Under the pieces are notes generated by a model that saw only the letters and a program-made list of their open reading frames with translations, did not search any database and was not told the DNA's origin. Of a DNA stretch of 64,000 bases, positions 58,781-64,000 are shown piece after piece. Within the stretch, counting starts at the first letter, position 1; the number at the start of each line of letters is the position of its first letter. Origin of the DNA: UBA1845 sp002338715 (GTDB taxonomy: Bacteria; Planctomycetota; Phycisphaerae; UBA1845); assembly GCA_035344155.1 (NCBI GenBank), contig DAORAL010000015.1, positions 57,317 to 121,316 of the forward strand, written 5' to 3'. The translations under genes were made by a program, and so were the position numbers.

Positions 58781-59203
58781 ATGAACATCAACACGCACAC
58801 CATCGAAGTCAAAACCAAAGGCAACAGCCAGGTCATCAACCTCTCGCCGGCCATCGATGCCTGCGTGCAGAAATCTTCCGTCGAAAACGGCACACTCACC
58901 GTCTTCGTCATCGGCTCGACGGCAGGCATCACGACGACGGAATTCGAACCAGGGCTGGCGACCCATGATCTCGCGGCGCTGTTCGAGCGCATCGCACCGG
59001 AACACGATCGCTACCTTCACGAAGAAACCTGGCACGATGACAACGGTCACTCGCACGTCCGAGCGTCATTGTTGGGTCCAGGTATCGTCGTGCCGCTCGT
59101 CGAAGGCCGACTCACGCTCGGTACGTGGCAACAGATTATCCTGATCGATTTCGACACCCGCCCGCGCGATCGCAAAATCGTCCTCCAATTCATGGGGCAA
59201 TAG
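58781..59203 (+). CDS. yjbQ: YjbQ family protein (UPF0047)
   Basis: A 140-residue protein of the widespread YjbQ/UPF0047 family, a small beta-barrel whose members can show weak thiamine-phosphate synthase activity in vitro but whose role in the cell is unknown. The conserved residues run GTLTVFVIGSTAGITTTEFEPGL, then HSHVRASLLGPGIVVPLVEGRLTLGTWQQIILIDFDTRPRDRKIVLQFMG, which contains the catalytic-looking His and Asp/Arg cluster. The length is standard. It follows family-F repeats and a family-A pair and precedes the ECF sigma gene by 139 bases. Confidence 0.92.
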   Translation: MNINTHTIEVKTKGNSQVINLSPAIDACVQKSSVENGTLTVFVIGSTAGITTTEFEPGLATHDLAALFERIAPEHDRYLHEETWHDDNGHSHVRASLLGPGIVVPLVEGRLTLGTWQQIILIDFDTRPRDRKIVLQFMGQ

Positions 59204-59342
59204 TTTCGCGGTCAATCAATCGCGTTATATCTTGCCCTGCACCTGTTTCGTGTCCTAAAATGGGTAGTACCTACTTATCTCGCGGGCACCCATTCTTACG
59301 CATCCCTGGGATGTGAACCCCCGCCATCGAAAGGTACGCTGC

Positions 59343-59933
59343 ATGCCGGAACCCGAATCATCCGAAGCCTTGATGGAGGTCGTTTACGACGAACTCCGCG
59401 ACGTCGCCGAGCGTTATTTTCGACGTCAGCCAGCCGGCTTCACCATGCGCCCGACCGAAATCGTCCACGAGGCGTGCATGCATTTGATTCAACACAACAA
59501 CATCGAATGGACCAGCGCCAACCACTTCCGCGCCATCGCCATCCGTAAAATCTGGCAGATCATTGTCGACCATCTAAAAAAACGCCAAGCCAAGAAACGC
59601 GGTGGCGCGGGCGTCGTCTCAACGTCAGACTATCTCGACGATCCCGACAGCGCCCCTGCAACGAAAGAGCGCGCCTGGAAGCGCGTCCCATTGGAGCATG
59701 TCACCATCGAATGGCGCGACCGCGCCGTTGAATTGATCGACCTTGCCGACCTGCTCACCGCCCTTCGCGAAGAGTCAAGCCGCCTTCACGACGTGGTCAT
59801 GCTCCACTGGTTTGGAGGCATGACCCACGCCGAAGTAGCCGAAGAACTAAACGTCAGCACCAGTACCGCGGAAAAAGATTTTCGATACGCCCTGGCATGG
59901 CTCAACCAACGCCTGGAGCAGACCAAAAGCTAA
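59343..59933 (+). CDS. ECF-type sigma factor, planctomycete group
   Basis: A 196-residue extracytoplasmic-function sigma factor of the Sigma70_ECF (PF07638-like) type that is strongly expanded in planctomycetes and often paired with Ser/Thr kinases. Region 2 is LMEVVYDELRDVAERYFRRQPAGFTMRPTEIVHEACMHLIQ; region 4 is LREESSRLHDVVMLHWFGGMTHAEVAEELNVSTSTAEKDFRYALAWL with the usual helix-turn-helix. I choose ATG 59343, with AAGGT eight bases before it, over GTG 59313. No anti-sigma gene is present; the kinase gene 69 bases downstream is the likely partner, and phosphorylation may control activity, as proposed for this group. Confidence 0.92.
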   Translation: MPEPESSEALMEVVYDELRDVAERYFRRQPAGFTMRPTEIVHEACMHLIQHNNIEWTSANHFRAIAIRKIWQIIVDHLKKRQAKKRGGAGVVSTSDYLDDPDSAPATKERAWKRVPLEHVTIEWRDRAVELIDLADLLTALREESSRLHDVVMLHWFGGMTHAEVAEELNVSTSTAEKDFRYALAWLNQRLEQTKS

Positions 59934-60002
59934 TCCGAAAACGCAAGAAGCTAGAACGAAAAAGATCCTTCGGTTCAACCTTGTGGGAAAGTACGAGTTG
60001 CT

Positions 60003-61313
60003 GTGGCCACCGATTTTCACGACAAAGTGAGTTCGATTCTCGACGAAGCCGTCCGTCGCCGTACGAGCGAGCGCGACGCGTTCGTCATGAAAATCGCCGG
60101 TGACAATCCCGCGATCCTCCGCAGCGTCCGCACGATGCTGCCCCACTACTTGAAACTCAAGGACTTTGAACCAGCCCAGCCGCAAGGCACGCAGTGGCTG
60201 CTTCCCAACACGACGATGTTCAAGCGCATTGTCGGCGCAAATTCTGAAGACGTCGAATGGCAACCGCCGTTTTCGATCGCCCCCTATAGCGTGACCGGCA
60301 TTCTCGGGCGCGGCGGCATGGGGGTTGTCTATCTTGGTATTCAAGCCATCCATCGACAGCGCGTGGCCATCAAGATTCTGCCCAGTCGAATGCTCTCGCG
60401 CCAACATCGTCGGCGCTTTCAGCAGGAAAAAGAATTGCTCCAGCGCCTGCACCATCAAGGCATCGTGCGCGTCATCGACAGCGGCATCGTCAACATCAAA
60501 GATTCCAGACCGCACCTCGCATCGCAGGAACGCCCATACTTCGTGATGGAATTCGTCGACGGTTTGACGCTCAACGAACACGCGAGCACGCAGAACCTAA
60601 CCGCGCTCGATCGCGTGATCGTACTCCGCGCGATTTGCGACGCCGTCGAGTACGCCCATCGCCGCGGCGTGATTCACTGCGACCTCAAACCCGACAACAT
60701 CCTCGTCGACGCAACGGGCCAACCCAAGATCCTCGATTTCGGCATCGCCCGTTTGCAGGATTCGGTCCAGGACGGAAAGTCCGATTCGAAACAGTTCGTC
60801 GGAACCTACGCCTACGCGAGTCCTGAGCAGTTGCGCGGCGCAACCAGCGCGCTGCGGCCGACGACCGATGTGTATTCGCTCGGGTTGGTCGCACATGAAC
60901 TCCTCACCGGTAGACACCCGCGCCGTCGATCGGGAAGTTTGTCGGTCGATCTGCGTAGCATCCGCCTGGGTCAGCCGGACGCACCGCTTACCCAGGACGA
61001 TCATGACTTCCAGCGCGCCCTCGTCGTCGTCCTCGCCACCGCCCTCCGAAAGACCCGCGGGCAACCCTACCGATCCGCCGGCGAAATGGGCAGCGACCTC
61101 CAACAGATCCACGACATTTTCTCAACGCGTCTTGGTGCAGCGAAACAAAGCTGGTATGAGCAGTTCGTCTCGTCACTAACGACTAGGCTTCGCCCGCCAA
61201 CCGTCCCAACCGCCGACCACGCCCGCCTGCTGTCCGCAATCTTTCGCAAGCGGATCGGTTTGTCCGGAAACGAATCCGATTTCGACGCCCGCGACGACCA
61301 CGGCAGCCGATAA
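60003..61313 (+). CDS. Ser/Thr protein kinase (Hanks type), partner of the ECF sigma factor
   Basis: A 436-residue Hanks-type protein kinase. The kinase domain spans about 92-380: glycine loop LGRGGMG (101-107), ATP lysine Lys124 in VAIK, catalytic loop HCDLKPDN with Asp227, and DFG (245-247). HCD replaces the usual HRD (Arg to Cys at 226), seen in a number of active bacterial kinases but worth noting. The first 90 residues have no membrane helix; they resemble the N-terminal helices seen before kinase domains in planctomycetes. The C-terminus (about 380-436) has no transmembrane or PASTA sensor, so the kinase is cytosolic. The start is GTG 60003. Context links it to the sigma factor. Confidence 0.92.
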   Translation: MATDFHDKVSSILDEAVRRRTSERDAFVMKIAGDNPAILRSVRTMLPHYLKLKDFEPAQPQGTQWLLPNTTMFKRIVGANSEDVEWQPPFSIAPYSVTGILGRGGMGVVYLGIQAIHRQRVAIKILPSRMLSRQHRRRFQQEKELLQRLHHQGIVRVIDSGIVNIKDSRPHLASQERPYFVMEFVDGLTLNEHASTQNLTALDRVIVLRAICDAVEYAHRRGVIHCDLKPDNILVDATGQPKILDFGIARLQDSVQDGKSDSKQFVGTYAYASPEQLRGATSALRPTTDVYSLGLVAHELLTGRHPRRRSGSLSVDLRSIRLGQPDAPLTQDDHDFQRALVVVLATALRKTRGQPYRSAGEMGSDLQQIHDIFSTRLGAAKQSWYEQFVSSLTTRLRPPTVPTADHARLLSAIFRKRIGLSGNESDFDARDDHGSR

Positions 61314-61315
61314 CC

Positions 61316-61343
61316 TTGACTCCCCGAAAAAACCTTATATATT
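61316..61343 (+). promoter_or_regulatory. Promoter of the ArsR-methyltransferase gene
   Basis: TTGACT (61316-61321), 16 bp spacer, TATATT (61338-61343, five of six): the best promoter match in the window, starting three bases after the kinase stop codon. Confidence 0.65.
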
Positions 61344-61372
61344 CATTTATCCGGATGAAGGAATTATCCGAT
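61341..61372 (+). promoter_or_regulatory. Candidate ArsR-type operator
   Basis: TTCAT (61342-61346) and ATGAA (61355-61359) form an inverted repeat with 8 nt between; inside it ATCCGGAT (61349-61356) is a perfect palindrome, and ATCCGAT repeats at 61366-61372. It overlaps the start region of the adjacent promoter, a suitable site for self-repression by the encoded ArsR domain. Confidence 0.5.
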
Positions 61373-61376
61373 AGAG

Positions 61377-62348
61377 GTGGCAGGAGATTCCACGCGAGTC
61401 ATGGTGACCGACGGCATATTCAAATCCATGACCGATCCGATTCGGCGGCGAATTCTGCAAGTTCTTTTGCAGAATGAACTTGGCGTCTCGGAACTGGTCA
61501 GCGTGCTGGGGGCACCCCAGTCGACCGTCTCCAGGCACCTCAAGACCTTGCGCGAAGCTGGTTTGGTGGATGCCCGACAGAGCGGCACGTCAGCCACCTA
61601 CTTTCCCGTCCGCAATCAGAACGGTCCGGACCGCGACCTGCGCGATCGGGTGCTCGATTGGAGCGCGACGCAGGAACTGCCGGCTCCCCTTAGATCGCGG
61701 TTGGATGATGTGCTTCGAAGTCGCCAAACCGATAGCGATGAATTCTTCTCGCAGGTGGCTCATCGGTGGGACGCGATGCGAACCGATTGCTTCGGCGGTG
61801 CGTTTCATCTCGACGCGCTCACCGCGCTGCTTCCGTCGGAATGGACGGTGGTCGATGTCGGGTGCGGGACAGGTTATCTGCTGCCATTGCTCGCCCAGCG
61901 CTTTGCGGCAGTCATCGCGGTTGATCCGGTCGACGAAATGCTCGAAGTCTCGCGCGACCGGTTGCGCGGTGAATCGGCGAAGCACGTCACGTTTCGCAAA
62001 GGCTCGGCGACGAATCTGCACATCGACGACAACCAAGCCGACCTGTGCATCGCTTCGCTTGTGCTGCATCATGAGGCCATGCCGCCCGATGCGCTCACCG
62101 AGTTCTGCCGAATTCTCAAACCCGGCGGACGGGTGCTCATCATCGAACAAGAAGCACATTCGCTGTCCGATTTTCACGAAATGATGCAGGATCGCTGGTG
62201 GGGTTTTGATCGAAACGAACTACGCAGGCAGTTGGCGCAATCGGGTTTTGAAGATTGCAAGCTGCACGACCTTCAATCGGTCGCGCCGGCAAAAGCCGCA
62301 GCGATTGATGCACCGGGCTTGTTCGCATTGACCGGGTATAAACGATAA
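61377..62348 (+). CDS. ArsR-type regulator fused to SAM-dependent methyltransferase
   Basis: A two-domain protein of 323 residues (from GTG 61377; ATG 61401 is an alternative). Residues about 10-80 form an ArsR winged helix-turn-helix (SMTDPIRRRILQVLLQNELGVSELVSVLGAPQSTVSRHLKTLREAGLVDARQSG). Residues 140-320 are a class I methyltransferase with VVDVGCGTGYLLPLLA, AVDPVDEMLEVSRDRL, and EFCRILKPGGRVLIIE. Such fusions are typically neighbours of ahcY, and the ArsR-type SahR regulators of Proteobacteria are known to control SAM-cycle genes by sensing S-adenosylhomocysteine. Here ahcY starts 79 bases downstream, so a similar SAM-cycle role is likely. The methyl acceptor is unknown. Confidence 0.9.
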   Translation: MAGDSTRVMVTDGIFKSMTDPIRRRILQVLLQNELGVSELVSVLGAPQSTVSRHLKTLREAGLVDARQSGTSATYFPVRNQNGPDRDLRDRVLDWSATQELPAPLRSRLDDVLRSRQTDSDEFFSQVAHRWDAMRTDCFGGAFHLDALTALLPSEWTVVDVGCGTGYLLPLLAQRFAAVIAVDPVDEMLEVSRDRLRGESAKHVTFRKGSATNLHIDDNQADLCIASLVLHHEAMPPDALTEFCRILKPGGRVLIIEQEAHSLSDFHEMMQDRWWGFDRNELRRQLAQSGFEDCKLHDLQSVAPAKAAAIDAPGLFALTGYKR

Positions 62349-62427
62349 ATCGCGGGGAACACAAAGCCCCGAACTTTATAGAACGAAAAACTGAAACGCT
62401 GGACTTTACAAACACCGGAGACAAACC

Positions 62428-63846
<1,419 letters not shown>

Positions 63847-63864
63847 GCCGGCGTCGAATTGGGT

Positions 63865-63887
63865 GTCGGGTCGATAACCCGACCTAC
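63865..63887 (-). repeat. Family-C REP-like element after ahcY
   Basis: Stem GTCGGGT (63865-63871), loop CGATA, ACCCGAC (63877-63883), CTAC (63884-63887), the complement of GTAG. A G-rich hairpin CCCCGCCC/GGGTGGGG (63896-63916) follows, with no T-run. A possible minus-strand hairpin with T-run is at 63945-63963; nothing is coding from 63847 to the right edge. Confidence 0.78.
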
Positions 63888-64000
63888 AACGGGTGCCCCG
63901 CCCTTTTAGGGTGGGGGACTGAAGAAAACAAAAATCAAAAACACGCTCCCGATCAATCGGAGCAAAAAGCCCTAAAAAAGCGGGCGGGATGGCCAAAACC

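Noticed and set aside
62349..62427. Possible SAH riboswitch upstream of ahcY
   Set aside because: The 79 nt gap lacks the conserved SAH-riboswitch core and pseudoknot pairing; control by the upstream ArsR fusion is a better explanation.

Overview
The window is GC-rich bacterial chromosome with dense, short-spaced genes on both strands and many GTG and TTG starts. Several things point to a Planctomycetota lineage, perhaps Phycisphaerae (an inference, since there is no rRNA here): a secreted protein with calcium-loop (dockerin/EF-hand-like) repeats of the planctomycete kind, a planctomycete-style ECF sigma factor next to a Ser/Thr kinase, a secreted PQQ-like beta-propeller, a TadG-like protein with a von Willebrand A domain, and a UbiA/UbiX/UbiE quinone set. 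Almost all of the window is vertical housekeeping chromosome. I see no prophage, plasmid functions or CRISPR array.

Layout. 1-5.3 kb: a five-gene oligopeptide-type ABC importer, its binding protein cut by the left edge. 5.3-11.1 kb: an exported protein of unknown function, a PilZ protein, der and tyrS. 11.1-13.4 kb: a small accessory pocket with a tiny membrane protein between inverted repeats, an FRG-domain gene interrupted by an in-frame TAG, and a REP-associated tyrosine transposase (RAYT) embedded in its own palindromes. 13.4-20 kb: a CPBP protease, trpC, a cysteine desulfurase, ftsY-nusB-ribH, and a PQQ-like propeller. 20.2-24.6 kb: a translationally coupled quinone operon (ubiE, an unknown membrane/TPR protein, ubiX, ubiA). 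24.8-31 kb: sodA, an LD-carboxypeptidase, BtpA, a solitary GroES, and the operon rimO-pgsA-uppP. 31.2-35.7 kb: DinB, TetR, a branching enzyme and a HAMP membrane protein. 35.8-44.7 kb: the TadG/vWA protein, a glycosyltransferase, an ABC-2 exporter, truA, a FliA/WhiG-like sigma factor, a DHFR-like reductase and the dockerin-like protein. 45-50 kb: tRNA-Ile and tRNA-Ala with a 24-residue ORF between them, mgtE, and lipA-tmk-holB. 50.2-53.7 kb: a universal stress protein, then a ThiF-like E1, a JAMM protease and cysteine synthase, which together look like protein-carrier-dependent cysteine synthesis. 53.7-64 kb: another ABC exporter, an S9 peptidase, YjbQ, the ECF sigma/kinase pair, and an ArsR-methyltransferase fusion upstream of ahcY.

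The most striking whole-window pattern is a set of short hairpin repeats. Four families (A-D) share one plan: a GTAG tetranucleotide followed directly by a 7-8 bp hairpin with a 3-5 nt loop, often in inverted pairs. Only the stem sequence differs between families. GTAG at the hairpin foot is the mark known to be read by RAYT transposases in enterobacterial REPs, and the one RAYT gene here is flanked by family B and even takes its stop codon from it. Two further hairpin families (E, F) lack the GTAG head.
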